NCBI GenBank assembly: GCA_046590205.1
Contig: JBKJTT010000068.1
Coordinates: 19,584 to 83,583, forward strand
DNA length: 64,000 bases
DNA from: DATDEW01 sp046590205
GTDB taxonomy: Bacteria > Bacteroidota > Ignavibacteria > Palsa-1295
Direction: 5' to 3'
In this document: positions 28,940 to 38,182 of the stretch, one piece after another
Numbering within the stretch: position 1 is the stretch's first letter
Layout of the letters: every line of letters begins with the position of its first letter
Notes under the pieces: generated by a model
Seen by the model: only the letters and a program-made list of their open reading frames with translations
Told to the model about the DNA's origin: nothing
Databases searched by the model: none
Program-made: the position numbers and the translations under genes

Positions 28940-31132
28940 TTATGCTTCTTCGGTGACCACACTATTCGCATAGTCAAATGCCCTGACGAACCTGAGGTGT
29001 TCATACCCAAATTTTTCTTTATCGAGAATCGCCATCACGGGAGAAAGAGCATTCATCGAACCAACTTTCTTAAATGCTTCGCGAATTGCATCTATCTTAT
29101 TTGTATCAATGAGACGGTCAATATCATCGACCTCACCCTCTGCTATAAAACCTTCGAGATGAGTTGCAATAGTCGATACAGCAAGCCCGCGTATCTCCGC
29201 AATCTCTTTTAGGGAATGACCTTTTTGAAATAAAGATTTTGTCAGACCTGCAGTAGATGGTATTGCCGGCGGAATATATGGGTCAACAGTTCTATTGTCC
29301 GGTTTTACAACTTCATTTATAACAGCGACAAATGCCGCAGCATAATGCTTCTTCTTGACTTCACCAATGCCCGTCATCTTCCCGAACTGCTCCTCTGTCC
29401 GTGGCAACTTGACGGTCATCTCACGAAGAACCGAATCATGGAAGATCACATACGGCGGTACATTTTGTTTATTAGCAAGTTCTTTACGAAGTGTACGAAG
29501 TGCTTCGAATAGCTTTGCACTTAGCTCCGATAGATCAGCTGTTACTGTTCGAGATGGTCCTGCGGCTCGTTCCTCTTTGGTCTTCCTCGTCTTAAGAGGT
29601 GGCGGAGGAAGTGAGATAGGCGAACGGTTGACAAGGGCTTCATTACCTTTTGTCGTCAACTTCAACGCACCGTATTCTTCATCGCGAATAATATATTCTT
29701 CAGCTTCAAGTTCTTTTGCAATATGCTGCCACTGTGGCTTCTTATACTCTTTCCCTATTCCAAACGTAGTAAGCTTATGATGCCCGTTATGAATAATTCT
29801 ATCTTCTTTGTCATTACCTGTCAAAACATCTGCGATGTATCCTGCGCCATATCGCTGTGAAGTACGAATGATGGTCGAAAGGAATTTCTGCGCTGCAACG
29901 GTAAGGTCTGCCGTTTCTTTTTTCTCGCCAGAGCCGAGGCAGTTATCACATGCTCCACAATTATCTGTCGGCTGTTCCTCCCCGAAATACTGTAAGACCA
30001 TTTTTCTTCGGCAGGTACGAAGCTCGGCATATTTACAGATCAGGTCAAGATTTGCAAGGTTGTTCTTGACGATATTCTGCGGCAGTTTGTCATTCTGGAT
30101 AAGACGTGATATTTTTATCTTGTCGCCTGCGGAGTAAAAGAGAACGCAATCCGATGGTAGCCCGTCGCGCCCCGCGCGACCAGTCTCCTGATAATACCCT
30201 TCCAAGTTCTTTGAAATATCATAATGCACGACGAACCTGACATTCGATTTATCAATGCCCATTCCGAATGCAATAGTCGCGCAAACGATATCAACTTTAT
30301 CGCGAATGAAATCTTCCTGATTCTTGCTTCGCTGCGCCGACGTCATACCCGCATGATAGGCAACAGCACGGTAGCCACGAGAAGCGAGACGCTCGGCAAT
30401 ACCTTCGGTCGAGGCGCGGGACATACAATAGATAATACCCGATTCACCTTTATGCGTCTCCAGGAATCGGAGCAGGTCATTGAACGTATCGCCTTTCGGC
30501 TGAACCGAATAGATAAGATTCGGACGATTAAAACTTGCCTTATAGCGCGAACCATGTTTACCGATGCCAAGTTGCTCGACGATGTCATTAGCAACTCTCT
30601 CTGTCGCCGTTGCCGTCAACGCCATAACAGGCACATCACCAAACTTCTTACGAACCATCGCAAGCTGACGGTACTCCGGACGGAAATCATGTCCCCATTC
30701 GCTGATACAATGCGCTTCATCAATAGCGATGAAGGCAACATCAAGCGTACTTAGAAAACCCAAGAAGTCCGGCATAACAAGCCGCTCCGGCGCGCAGTAG
30801 AGAATCTTTACCGCACCGCGACGGATGAGGTCTTTTCGATGCGAAACCTCCTGCGGATCAAGCGAGCTATTGATGAATGTAGCCGGAATGCCAAGCTCAT
30901 GCAGACTATCCACCTGATCTTTCATCAGCGCAATAAGCGGACTAACGACGATGACAAGTCCCTTCGTCAGCAGTGCCGGAAGCTGGTAGCAGAGCGACTT
31001 TCCGCCGCCAGTCGGCATCAGGACAAAGACGTCCTTGCCCGCAAGTATATCTTCGATGATCTCGCCCTGCAAGGGTCGAAACGAAGTATAGCCGAAATAC
31101 TGCTCTAATGCTTGTAGGTGCCTATCATCCAT
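28940..31132 (-). CDS. recQ: ATP-dependent DNA helicase RecQ
   Basis: 730 residues, 3'-5' helicase of the RecF-type repair and fork-restart system. Walker A MPTGGGKS is near residues 39-46, the DEAH box is in IAIDEAHCISEWGHDFRPEY, and motif VI is QETGRAGRDGLPSD. The RecQ-Ct zinc site is CRRKMV...DNCGACDNC. An HRDC domain covers about residues 545-620, followed by a C-terminal helix-turn-helix tail (HSLKEIAEIRGLAVSTIATHLEG), a common RecQ extension in Bacteroidota. Upstream, TTTTG and TATCTTTT form a possible promoter at 31140-31180. Confidence 0.95.
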   Translation of the reverse strand: MDDRHLQALEQYFGYTSFRPLQGEIIEDILAGKDVFVLMPTGGGKSLCYQLPALLTKGLVIVVSPLIALMKDQVDSLHELGIPATFINSSLDPQEVSHRKDLIRRGAVKILYCAPERLVMPDFLGFLSTLDVAFIAIDEAHCISEWGHDFRPEYRQLAMVRKKFGDVPVMALTATATERVANDIVEQLGIGKHGSRYKASFNRPNLIYSVQPKGDTFNDLLRFLETHKGESGIIYCMSRASTEGIAERLASRGYRAVAYHAGMTSAQRSKNQEDFIRDKVDIVCATIAFGMGIDKSNVRFVVHYDISKNLEGYYQETGRAGRDGLPSDCVLFYSAGDKIKISRLIQNDKLPQNIVKNNLANLDLICKYAELRTCRRKMVLQYFGEEQPTDNCGACDNCLGSGEKKETADLTVAAQKFLSTIIRTSQRYGAGYIADVLTGNDKEDRIIHNGHHKLTTFGIGKEYKKPQWQHIAKELEAEEYIIRDEEYGALKLTTKGNEALVNRSPISLPPPPLKTRKTKEERAAGPSRTVTADLSELSAKLFEALRTLRKELANKQNVPPYVIFHDSVLREMTVKLPRTEEQFGKMTGIGEVKKKHYAAAFVAVINEVVKPDNRTVDPYIPPAIPSTAGLTKSLFQKGHSLKEIAEIRGLAVSTIATHLEGFIAEGEVDDIDRLIDTNKIDAIREAFKKVGSMNALSPVMAILDKEKFGYEHLRFVRAFDYANSVVTEEA

Positions 31133-31299
31133 GCTGAAAAGATACGAAAATAATCCGAACCGCTAACAAAATTATTCATTACAATATTGTTTTATCTTTT
31201 TTTGCGCTGCAATGTCTAAGTTTGTAAATCACCGATGGAATTATTAATACCTTCGCTTGTTGAACTTGGTTACTTCATATACTATTTACAGAGGTAATC

Positions 31300-32367
31300 A
31301 TGACCACACTCTCTTTATACCGAAACAACTGGTTTCTTTTTCTATTTATTATAATACCGCTTTTATCGTGCTCACATGATGGCAAAGCTATTAAAATAGA
31401 GCCCACAACAGGCGGACCTGGTAACCCTAGTTTTGAAGAGGCGACAATAAATGATGGAAGCTCTGGAAAGAACTGGTTTGGCCCTCAAAAAGAATATGTG
31501 CCGCACTATGAGATAAAGATTGGGACATCCAACGCATACGAGGGTAAACAATACGCAGAAGTGTACTCAACAGGTACTCCGACGGGTAGAGAATTTGGCA
31601 ATATCATGCAATTTATTGATGCGACACCGTATAAGGGTAAAACTGTTCGATTTAGAGCTGCAGTCAGGGTTACATCTGAAAATGGCGGTAGAGCGCAGAT
31701 GTGGATGCGTGTTGATAGACCTGACAACTCTATGGGTTTCTTTGACAACATGAATGACAGACCAATTACTAGCACAGAATGGAAGGAGTATGACATTGTC
31801 GGTACGATAGACACTGCCGCTGACAAAATATATATTGGTTGTATGTTGATAGGTGAGGGTAAGATAAATGTTGATGCAGTAAGGTTTGACATCATTGATG
31901 AAAACCCGCCGCTATCGGCAACCGACCCATTCCGCAGTGGATGGGGGAGAGCCGGCAGCCATCCCAATGAATATAAGATGGGTTTTACCGAAGACAAAGA
32001 AGCTATCGCAAAAATCGAGTATACTTCAAAAGATGAACCCTCAGGATTTGGTACCTATATGCAAATGTATCCACCAGGTAAATGGGCAGGTAAGAAGCTC
32101 AAAATGACAGGATATATAAAGACAGAGAATATAGAGGATTGGTGTGGTATGTGGTGCCGTATTGATGGTGATAAAGAAGGAGAGTCACTCGATTTCGACA
32201 ATATGCAAGATCGCCCTATTAAAGGAACCACTGATTGGAAAAAATATGAGATCACCATCAATGTACCTACTAAAGCTTCTGCAATAGCGTATGGAGTATT
32301 AGTTGCCGGAAAAGGTACTGCATACTTCAAAGATATCACGTTCGAAGAAATAGGTAAAGCTGACTAA
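31300..32367 (+). CDS. Lipoprotein with two carbohydrate-binding-like beta-sandwich repeats
   Basis: 355 residues. The lipobox IIIPLLSC gives a surface or periplasmic lipoprotein. Two homologous segments of about 150 residues follow: MWMRVDRPDNSMGFFDNMNDRPITSTEWKEYDI with INVDAVRFDII, and MWCRIDGDKEGESLDFDNMQDRPIKGTTDWKKYEI with AYFKDITFEEI. The pattern resembles galactose-binding/CBM-type jelly rolls found beside hydrolases and regulators. Ligand unknown. An AGAGG lies 8 bases before the ATG, and TTTG (31221) with TACCTTCG (31248) may be its promoter. Confidence 0.65.
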   Translation: MTTLSLYRNNWFLFLFIIIPLLSCSHDGKAIKIEPTTGGPGNPSFEEATINDGSSGKNWFGPQKEYVPHYEIKIGTSNAYEGKQYAEVYSTGTPTGREFGNIMQFIDATPYKGKTVRFRAAVRVTSENGGRAQMWMRVDRPDNSMGFFDNMNDRPITSTEWKEYDIVGTIDTAADKIYIGCMLIGEGKINVDAVRFDIIDENPPLSATDPFRSGWGRAGSHPNEYKMGFTEDKEAIAKIEYTSKDEPSGFGTYMQMYPPGKWAGKKLKMTGYIKTENIEDWCGMWCRIDGDKEGESLDFDNMQDRPIKGTTDWKKYEITINVPTKASAIAYGVLVAGKGTAYFKDITFEEIGKAD

Positions 32368-32375
32368 AGTTACTT

Positions 32376-33092
32376 TCACTTCAAACCCAACTCTTTTTGC
32401 ATACGAGGCGGAAGATTCCTTCCGCCTTCTCGCATCGTTAGTCCTGATGAATCTTCTTTATATTCGCGAAAAAATTCAAATGTTAGGTCAGGATAGTGTT
32501 TACCTATTTCGCGCAGTGTCCAGCCGATGGCTTTACGGGTGAAGAATCCTTTCTCGTGAAGAAGCTCTTCAAATGTCGGAATTGCAAACTCTGCGCGAAG
32601 CTGTTTCTTTCTTGATGGCATGACGTGGATGAGGATGGCGGCACGTCTTGTCCAGAGGTGTTTGCTCTTTGTCCACTTCCGAACCTTCGGATATACTTCG
32701 TCGGGGTAGTTCATCGCAAGAGTACCGAGATGCCGCGTCGCAAGGTAATCAAGCATAGCCCAACCTTCACATTCTTGGGTTATCTTTTTAAGCATCGGCA
32801 GGTCTTTAGGAGTAAGTTCTTTATCGCACCTCTCGATGAGCATCAACCCCGCCGCTTGTTCCTCGAACCAGTTCGACGACCAGAGCTCTAAGCCAAGCAC
32901 GATGAGTTCGTCTTTATCAAGCTTCGGTTTTTTCGGGAAGACCTTCGTTACTGCCTCGACGAGAGCAGCATTCTTCAAGCCGTAAAAATCTTTGGTTGAC
33001 TTGTGATAATTCTTATGGAACGCGGCATGAGTTTTATCACGCCGCTTGTTGAGTTCTTTCCGAAGAGCCGCTATTCTCACATCACCCATCAC
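32376..33092 (-). CDS. AlkD-like DNA alkylation repair (HEAT-like) protein
   Basis: 238 residues, all helical. The AlkD family are HEAT-repeat DNA glycosylases that remove N3/N7-alkylated bases. Supporting segments are FEEQAAGLMLIERC, WAMLDYLATRHLGTLA, WTKSKHLWTRRAAILIHV and FFTRKAIGWTLREIGKHYPDL, the last being the family's most recognisable strip. The start may be Met1 or Met2. It converges with the lipoprotein gene (8-base gap) and follows yebC in the same direction. Confidence 0.8.
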   Translation of the reverse strand: MMGDVRIAALRKELNKRRDKTHAAFHKNYHKSTKDFYGLKNAALVEAVTKVFPKKPKLDKDELIVLGLELWSSNWFEEQAAGLMLIERCDKELTPKDLPMLKKITQECEGWAMLDYLATRHLGTLAMNYPDEVYPKVRKWTKSKHLWTRRAAILIHVMPSRKKQLRAEFAIPTFEELLHEKGFFTRKAIGWTLREIGKHYPDLTFEFFREYKEDSSGLTMREGGRNLPPRMQKELGLK

Positions 33093-33110
33093 ACATTACT
33101 CATCACTCCG

Positions 33111-33818
33111 TTACGCCATTGTATGATAGACTGCCTGCACGTCATCGTCATCTTCCATGCGGTCGATGAGTTCGAAGACTTCCGTTGCCTGCTCTTCGTT
33201 GAGTTCTTTTGTTGTAGTGGGGAGGCGTTCTATCTTTGCTTCGGTGACAGGGATATGTTTCTCCTCAAGTGCTTTTTGCATTCCGGCAAAATCTGTGAAG
33301 GAAGTATAAACGATAACTTCATCGTCTTCAAGTTTAATATCTTCAGCGCCGAAATCAATCAACTCCAACTCAAGCTCATCCATCTTTACCTCGGCGGCGG
33401 GAAGCTTGAAAACACCTTTGCGGTCGAACATAAATTCAACAGAGCCCGTCGTCCCGAATGAGCCACCAAGTTTATTGAAATAACTGCGGATATTTGCTAC
33501 GGTGCGGGTCGGGTTATCGGTAGCGGCTTCGATCATCAGTGCAATTCCATGCGGCGCGTATCCTTCATAGATCGCTTCATTGTAATCTTCGGCATCTTTG
33601 CTCGATGCACGCTTTATCGCACCTTCGACGCGGTCTTTGGGCATGTTAACGCCTTTGGCGTTCTGGATTGCTGCGCGGAGGCGGGGATTAGATTCCGGCT
33701 CCGGTCCGCCGAGCTTCACGGCAACGGCTATTTCCTTACCGAGTTTGGTGAACGCCTTGGACATTTTGTCCCAGCGCTTCATCTTTCTTACCTTACGGAA
33801 TTCAAATGCTCTACCCAT
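33111..33818 (-). CDS. YebC/PmpR family protein
   Basis: 235 residues from the ATG at 33818. The start MGRAFEFRKVRKMKRWDKMSK is the form seen in Bacteroidota YebC proteins, so the upstream in-frame Met is discarded. Core motifs are SNPRLRAAIQNAKGVNMPKD, EAIYEGYAPHGIALMIEAATDNPTRTVANIRSYF and GGSFGTTGSVEFMF. The family is known both as DNA-binding regulators and as ribosome-associated factors that relieve stalling; which applies here cannot be told from sequence. 18 bases upstream of the AlkD gene. Confidence 0.9.
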   Translation of the reverse strand: MGRAFEFRKVRKMKRWDKMSKAFTKLGKEIAVAVKLGGPEPESNPRLRAAIQNAKGVNMPKDRVEGAIKRASSKDAEDYNEAIYEGYAPHGIALMIEAATDNPTRTVANIRSYFNKLGGSFGTTGSVEFMFDRKGVFKLPAAEVKMDELELELIDFGAEDIKLEDDEVIVYTSFTDFAGMQKALEEKHIPVTEAKIERLPTTTKELNEEQATEVFELIDRMEDDDDVQAVYHTMA

Positions 33819-33879
33819 AGTGTATCTGGTTACAACGGGCGTATCTAACACGGAATCCGGGTTCGGGGTTCTTTGGCAG

Positions 33880-33945
33880 TCGGTAGTCTTTAGTCGTTAG
33901 CAAGTAGAAGAACTCTGCATTTTACTAACGACTAAAGACTACCGA
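33880..33945. repeat. Inverted repeat of TTAGTCG-type low-complexity DNA
   Basis: TCGGTAGTCTTTAGTCGTTAG (33880-33900) and its exact complement (33925-33945) form a 21-bp stem with a 24-base loop, followed by a further ACGACTA repeat. It lies between divergent yebC and a membrane-protein gene. A related tract, GTCAGTGGCTAGTGCCTAGTGGTTATTAG, lies at 27099-27127. Confidence 0.7.
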
Positions 33946-33953
33946 TTAACGAC

Positions 33954-33972
33954 TATATTTGTTGTATCTTTG
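33954..33972 (+). promoter_or_regulatory. Candidate -7 promoter boxes of membrane-protein gene
   Basis: Two matches to TAnnTTTG (TATATTTG 33954-33961 and TATCTTTG 33965-33972) precede the ATG at 33997 by 25-40 bases. A clear -33 TTTG is not visible. Confidence 0.3.
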
Positions 33973-33996
33973 TACTCTATATCTGCAAAATACACC

Positions 33997-34578
33997 ATGA
34001 AACTCAAACTACTCGCACCTATTGGTTCTGCTATCGCTATCTTCGGATTCTTCTCACCGTGGATGAGCTGCGGCGCAATAAAATTCACGGGATATGACCT
34101 TGCTTCGGGGGCAAATATGGGTAGTAATACTACCGATGCAGACATGATTATTTGGGTAGTGCTGATCGCCGCTGTCATTATCATTGCGCTTTACTTCTTA
34201 TTCAATATGCGCCGTCAGCTAAAGAAAGCAATGATACCAACTATCGGCGCAGCAGTGCTCGGACTTTCGATTCTTGCCGCAAAGTACATTGATGTCGGGA
34301 AAACGAAGTCAGGGTTTAATGAAGGACTTGAGCAAGGGATGGCTGCGGGGGCTTCGGATAGCACAGTAACCAGCTCGAAAGAAATGGAAGGATTTGGTAA
34401 TATGATGAGTGATTCTATTCGCATCGAATGGGGCTTTTGGCTCACTGCACTTGCCTTCGCAACCTCCATCGCCGGCGCATGGAATTACAAAGACGAACCA
34501 CTCGTAGCTGATGCAACCGCAATCGGTACACCCCTCCCCGACGACGGAAGTAAGATGAATCAGGATTTGGGGATATAG
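33997..34578 (+). CDS. Small four-span membrane protein of unknown function
   Basis: 193 residues from the ATG at 33997. Four hydrophobic segments are seen: LAPIGSAIAIFGFFSPWMSC, MIIWVVLIAAVIIIALYFLF, AMIPTIGAAVLGLSILAAKY and WGFWLTALAFATSIAGAW. A 45-residue extramembrane loop lies between the third and fourth. The first span with FFSPW(M) followed by Cys recalls small membrane proteins with an N-terminal hairpin, but no family can be named. Confidence 0.6.
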   Translation: MKLKLLAPIGSAIAIFGFFSPWMSCGAIKFTGYDLASGANMGSNTTDADMIIWVVLIAAVIIIALYFLFNMRRQLKKAMIPTIGAAVLGLSILAAKYIDVGKTKSGFNEGLEQGMAAGASDSTVTSSKEMEGFGNMMSDSIRIEWGFWLTALAFATSIAGAWNYKDEPLVADATAIGTPLPDDGSKMNQDLGI

Positions 34579-34615
34579 GGGAGAAAGCAACACCACACAC
34601 AAAGCTATACTATAT

Positions 34616-35125
34616 ATGATTGCTCTATTATTCATATTTCTATTCATTACTAATCCGATAGAGGTGTCATCTCTTAGGTTTGGGATTTCTGCGGGTGAAC
34701 TCAAAAAAGATATGAAGAATAAATACATGTCCTGTGATACCCTCTATACAGGAGTTGTGGAGCCAAGAATAGAATATCTTTGCTACGCACCTGTCATATT
34801 CCACAGACTTTCTATGTTTATGAGTGTTCAGCTTGATAGGAACGGGAAGGTCGTTAGGTATAGATTCCAAAATGCCAAGTCCACCGACTTTGAACAGCTC
34901 GTCCCCAACATCGCGCGAACGAAAGCCGACAGCACGATACCCGTCAAATACACAGCTGATGATTTTCTAATACTTACAGAATCGCTCTCAAAAATATTAG
35001 GTGAAGGAAAACCATCCGTTGAGAATGGAGTAGCGACAATGGATTGGAGTAATGACAGTCAAAAATTGATTACGGTGATGAATGTAGAAGAAGGCGTGAT
35101 TGAGCTTTTCTATATGATGTATTAA
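34616..35125 (+). CDS. Small secreted protein of unknown function
   Basis: 169 residues. MIALLFIFLFITNPIEVSS looks like a signal peptide or N-terminal anchor. The rest is a mixed alpha/beta domain (FGISAGELKKDMKNKY; MSVQLDRNGKVVRYRFQNA; YTADDFLILTESLSKILGEGKPSVENG). No family recognised. It lies 37 bases after the membrane-protein gene and 7 bases before the next secreted-protein gene, suggesting one transcript. Confidence 0.55.
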   Translation: MIALLFIFLFITNPIEVSSLRFGISAGELKKDMKNKYMSCDTLYTGVVEPRIEYLCYAPVIFHRLSMFMSVQLDRNGKVVRYRFQNAKSTDFEQLVPNIARTKADSTIPVKYTADDFLILTESLSKILGEGKPSVENGVATMDWSNDSQKLITVMNVEEGVIELFYMMY

Positions 35126-35132
35126 TGACTGT

Positions 35133-36077
35133 ATGAGACTACGACTTCTATTTATATCATTCATAATCACCTCAACGGCATACTCACAGGGAACTCCTTA
35201 CTCCGTATCTATTGACTATAAGACTGTCAGAAAAATTAAAGAAAAGTGTATTATCGGTGTTAGATTCGACATCGGAGAATCACAAACGCATCCAAACTCT
35301 ACAAAAAAAGATGGCGATCTGCATATAGGTGGGTCTACTACTGACTTAGGGTTCAATACGGTTGCTGAAATAATGAATGCCAAAGATGTTCAAGCTGCAA
35401 TAGATACTGTTCATAACTGCGAAGTAGAGAAGAGACCTCTAAATCTTGTTGGTTGTTGGAGATTGTGGTTTGAACACCAAAAAGCGGATGAAGAACAAGA
35501 TTATGAAGTAGAGCCAGAAGATGAGAATACAAATCCTGATCATACTTGGGAAATTCACCCTGTTTTAGAGATAAATGGTTATTCTATAGCTAACACTCTG
35601 CGACCTATTAGAGAAGGGCTTGATGAATATGAGTACAAAAAGGCAGAAAAAACAATCAAAATTTTTAGTAATACGAAGTGTACAGTAACATACTCTGATT
35701 CTAGTTTGAGGATTCAATCAAAAAAGCTTGGCTACAATTATTGTGCATTCACAATTAGGCCAACCTCTAAACTCAAGAAGATCCCCGGATTCAAAAAAAA
35801 CGGCAGAACATATGTAGGGGGTCATTACTTAAGTGCTAATGTTGCAGGCAAAGGGAAAAAAAACCTTGCTTCAAATATTCGTTTTATATTCCCGCCTAGA
35901 ACATCATCTGAAAACAAAATTAAAAAACTAACCGGCAAGTCATTACAAGTAGTTGCCATACCCAGAGTTTCTCTGTCTGCTATTTATCATTGGAAAAAAT
36001 CAGCGAAGAAAAAAACAGTAATAGAACAGTTGCCAATTGAATTTATAGTAGTTGCAGTGCTTAGGATTAGTAGTTGA
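35133..36077 (+). CDS. Secreted protein of unknown function
   Basis: 314 residues with a signal peptide (MRLRLLFISFIITSTAYSQ). The mature part is lysine-rich and polar, with an acidic patch (DEEQDYEVEPEDENTN) near residue 125 and a basic C-terminal third rich in KK pairs (KIKKLTGK, KKSAKKK). Base composition is more AT-rich than its neighbours. No family recognised; no catalytic motif seen. Confidence 0.5.
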   Translation: MRLRLLFISFIITSTAYSQGTPYSVSIDYKTVRKIKEKCIIGVRFDIGESQTHPNSTKKDGDLHIGGSTTDLGFNTVAEIMNAKDVQAAIDTVHNCEVEKRPLNLVGCWRLWFEHQKADEEQDYEVEPEDENTNPDHTWEIHPVLEINGYSIANTLRPIREGLDEYEYKKAEKTIKIFSNTKCTVTYSDSSLRIQSKKLGYNYCAFTIRPTSKLKKIPGFKKNGRTYVGGHYLSANVAGKGKKNLASNIRFIFPPRTSSENKIKKLTGKSLQVVAIPRVSLSAIYHWKKSAKKKTVIEQLPIEFIVVAVLRISS

Positions 36078-36088
36078 ATTTTGGATTT

Positions 36089-36256
36089 CTAAGCAACTCT
36101 CAAGCGGTCTTGAAGGATTAATGAGATAGCTTCCGAAAGACTCTCATTTGCTTCTTCCTTGGTTCTGCCTTGACCGTTCGCACCGGGAATCTCTGGACAG
36201 TAGGCGATATACCACTCCCCATCTTGTTCTATTATTGATGTGAATTCATGCTTCAT
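36089..36256 (-). CDS. HicB-like small protein (orphan antitoxin-type)
   Basis: 55 residues from an ATG at 36256; too short for a typical ORF cutoff but with a clear pattern. MKHEFTSIIEQDGEWYIAYCPEIPGANG, then GRTKEEANESLSEAISLIL, is the partial RNase-H-like fold of HicB/UPF0150 proteins. HicB partners neutralise the HicA mRNA interferase, but no HicA-like ORF lies on either side, and the C-terminal DNA-binding part of full HicB is absent. Probably an orphan HicB-like protein. Confidence 0.75.
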   Translation of the reverse strand: MKHEFTSIIEQDGEWYIAYCPEIPGANGQGRTKEEANESLSEAISLILQDRLRVA

Positions 36257-36290
36257 ATTAATACTAACCTGATACGAATGAATACAGTTC

Positions 36291-38117
36291 TTACGCCGCC
36301 TTCTTCACCGTCTCCCACTTGCGTTCATCGAAGATGAGTTGTCTTGCGAGTTCTCTGCCTTTTTCATCTATTTTATGGAGCGGCATGATCTTGCCTGAAT
36401 GCACGATAGCCATATCAAGACCTGCCTCGATGGCGTAGTGCATAAAGACAGAGTTCAGGACGTGACGTGAATGCGGATTCAAGCCGAAGGAAATATTCGA
36501 GACACCGAGAATGGTGCGACACTTTGGGTGCAGTTTCTTGATGAGTCGTATCGCTTCGATTGTTTCGATACCTGCGCCTCGGAATTCATCATCACCTGAA
36601 CCGAGTGTAAATGTCAGTGTATCGAAAATAAGGTCTTCTTCACGCATTCCGTACTTACTCACAGAGAGATCAATGATGCGTTCGGCTATCTCAAACTTTT
36701 TCTCTCGCGTTTTTGCCATCCCAAGCTCGTCAATAGTAAGAGCGATAACGGCTGCGCCATAACGCTTGCAGAGCGGAAGAACATGCGCCATGCGCTCTTC
36801 GCCGTCTTCAAGATTGATTGAATTAATAATAGCTCTGCCTGCATAGAGCTTTAGTGCTTCTTCCATGACGGGATACTCTGTCGAATCAATAACAACGGGA
36901 AGTGTTACCTGCGTATTAAAGAGCTTCATAACTTCTCGCATATCGCGGACTTCATCACGTCCGACATACGCAACGCATAAATCAAGCATGTGTGCGCCTT
37001 CTTTGACCTGCTCCTTCGCCATCGCGACAGCACTTTCGTAATCCTCTTTGAGTATCAGGTCTTTGAATTTCTTCGAGCCGTTGGTATTACATCTCTCACC
37101 AACGATAACCGGAGCTGGCTCCATGTTGAGCGGTGCTGATGAATAGATAGATGATGCAGATGGTGTCCAACTTACCGAACGCTCTTTGGTTGTGATACTT
37201 TGTGCAAGTGAAGCGAGACGAGCTATATGGTCTTTACGAGTACCGCAGCAGCCGCCGATGATAGAGACGCCGAGATCGCCTACGAAATGCTTCATCCACT
37301 TCTCCATCTCTTCAGGTGTGAGATGATAATGCGCTACGCCGCCGACATTTTCCGGCAGACCGGCATTCGGCATACAGAAGATCGGTTTCGATGAGCTTTG
37401 CGTCAGGAAGCGGACGTTCTCTTCCATCTCCTTCGGACCTGTCGCACAGTTCATCCCAATAGCAGTGATAAAGTCATACGGCTCAAGCGCAGTGAGTGCC
37501 GCGCTTATCTCCGTACCCATGAGCATCGTGCCCATCGTCTCGATAGTGACGGATGTGATGACGGGAATCTGAATCTTGCGCTCGGCAAAGAGGTCTTGCA
37601 CTGCGGCAAGTGCTGCTTTCATCTGTAAAAGATCTTGCGATGTCTCGATGCAGAAAAGGTCTGCACCACCATCAAGCATACCTGCCATCTGTGTATAGAA
37701 CGTATCGCGTTGTTCATCGAATGTGATGTGTCCAAGAGAAGGCAACTTTGTTGTAGGACCGATAGAACCAGCTACAAAACGCGGTCGCTCTTTGGTTGAA
37801 AAATCACGCGCTACTTTCTTTGCCAACTCGGTCGCTTCTTTCGAGAGTTCGTAAGCCAAGTGTCCGAGGTCATACTCGGCAAGGACGATAGATGCAGAGC
37901 CGAAGGTATTCGTCTCGATAACATCCGCTCCGGCATCAAGGTAATCGTAATGTACAAGCTCGACAGCCGATGGCTTCGAGCGCACAAGATACTCGTTACA
38001 GCCCGCCAAGTGCTCACCGCCAAAATCATCGGGCGTGAGGTTCTGGGTCTGCAAATGCGTACCGGTAGCCCCGTCAAAGACGACAGGACGTTCTTGTATG
38101 AGTTGTTCAAAGGTCAT
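36291..38117 (-). CDS. metH: Methionine synthase, N-terminal half only (homocysteine- and folate-binding modules)
   Basis: 608 residues from the ATG at 38117 (MTFEQLIQERP); Met codons at 38126 and just inside are alternatives. The homocysteine module has VVFDGATGTHLQ and zinc ligands Cys224, Cys290 and Cys291 (MNCATG, IGGCCGTRKD). The pterin-binding module has VIVGERCNTNGSKKF, GAHMLDLCVAYVGRDE, PVVIDSTEY and GVSNISFGLNP. Full MetH is about 1,200 residues; the cobalamin-binding (DxHxxG) and activation domains are absent and no matching gene lies nearby. The protein ends naturally (WETVKKAA, TAA stop). It must act with a separately encoded B12 protein or use another methyl acceptor. Confidence 0.85.
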   Translation of the reverse strand: MTFEQLIQERPVVFDGATGTHLQTQNLTPDDFGGEHLAGCNEYLVRSKPSAVELVHYDYLDAGADVIETNTFGSASIVLAEYDLGHLAYELSKEATELAKKVARDFSTKERPRFVAGSIGPTTKLPSLGHITFDEQRDTFYTQMAGMLDGGADLFCIETSQDLLQMKAALAAVQDLFAERKIQIPVITSVTIETMGTMLMGTEISAALTALEPYDFITAIGMNCATGPKEMEENVRFLTQSSSKPIFCMPNAGLPENVGGVAHYHLTPEEMEKWMKHFVGDLGVSIIGGCCGTRKDHIARLASLAQSITTKERSVSWTPSASSIYSSAPLNMEPAPVIVGERCNTNGSKKFKDLILKEDYESAVAMAKEQVKEGAHMLDLCVAYVGRDEVRDMREVMKLFNTQVTLPVVIDSTEYPVMEEALKLYAGRAIINSINLEDGEERMAHVLPLCKRYGAAVIALTIDELGMAKTREKKFEIAERIIDLSVSKYGMREEDLIFDTLTFTLGSGDDEFRGAGIETIEAIRLIKKLHPKCRTILGVSNISFGLNPHSRHVLNSVFMHYAIEAGLDMAIVHSGKIMPLHKIDEKGRELARQLIFDERKWETVKKAA

Positions 38118-38182
38118 TAGTAACATAATACGAATCTACGACGAATTAGTTCATATTATTGTTAAACGGCTTGAGCAAAACC

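Noticed and set aside
36089..36256. A complete HicAB toxin-antitoxin pair
   Set aside because: No HicA-like reading frame could be found on either side of the HicB-like gene.
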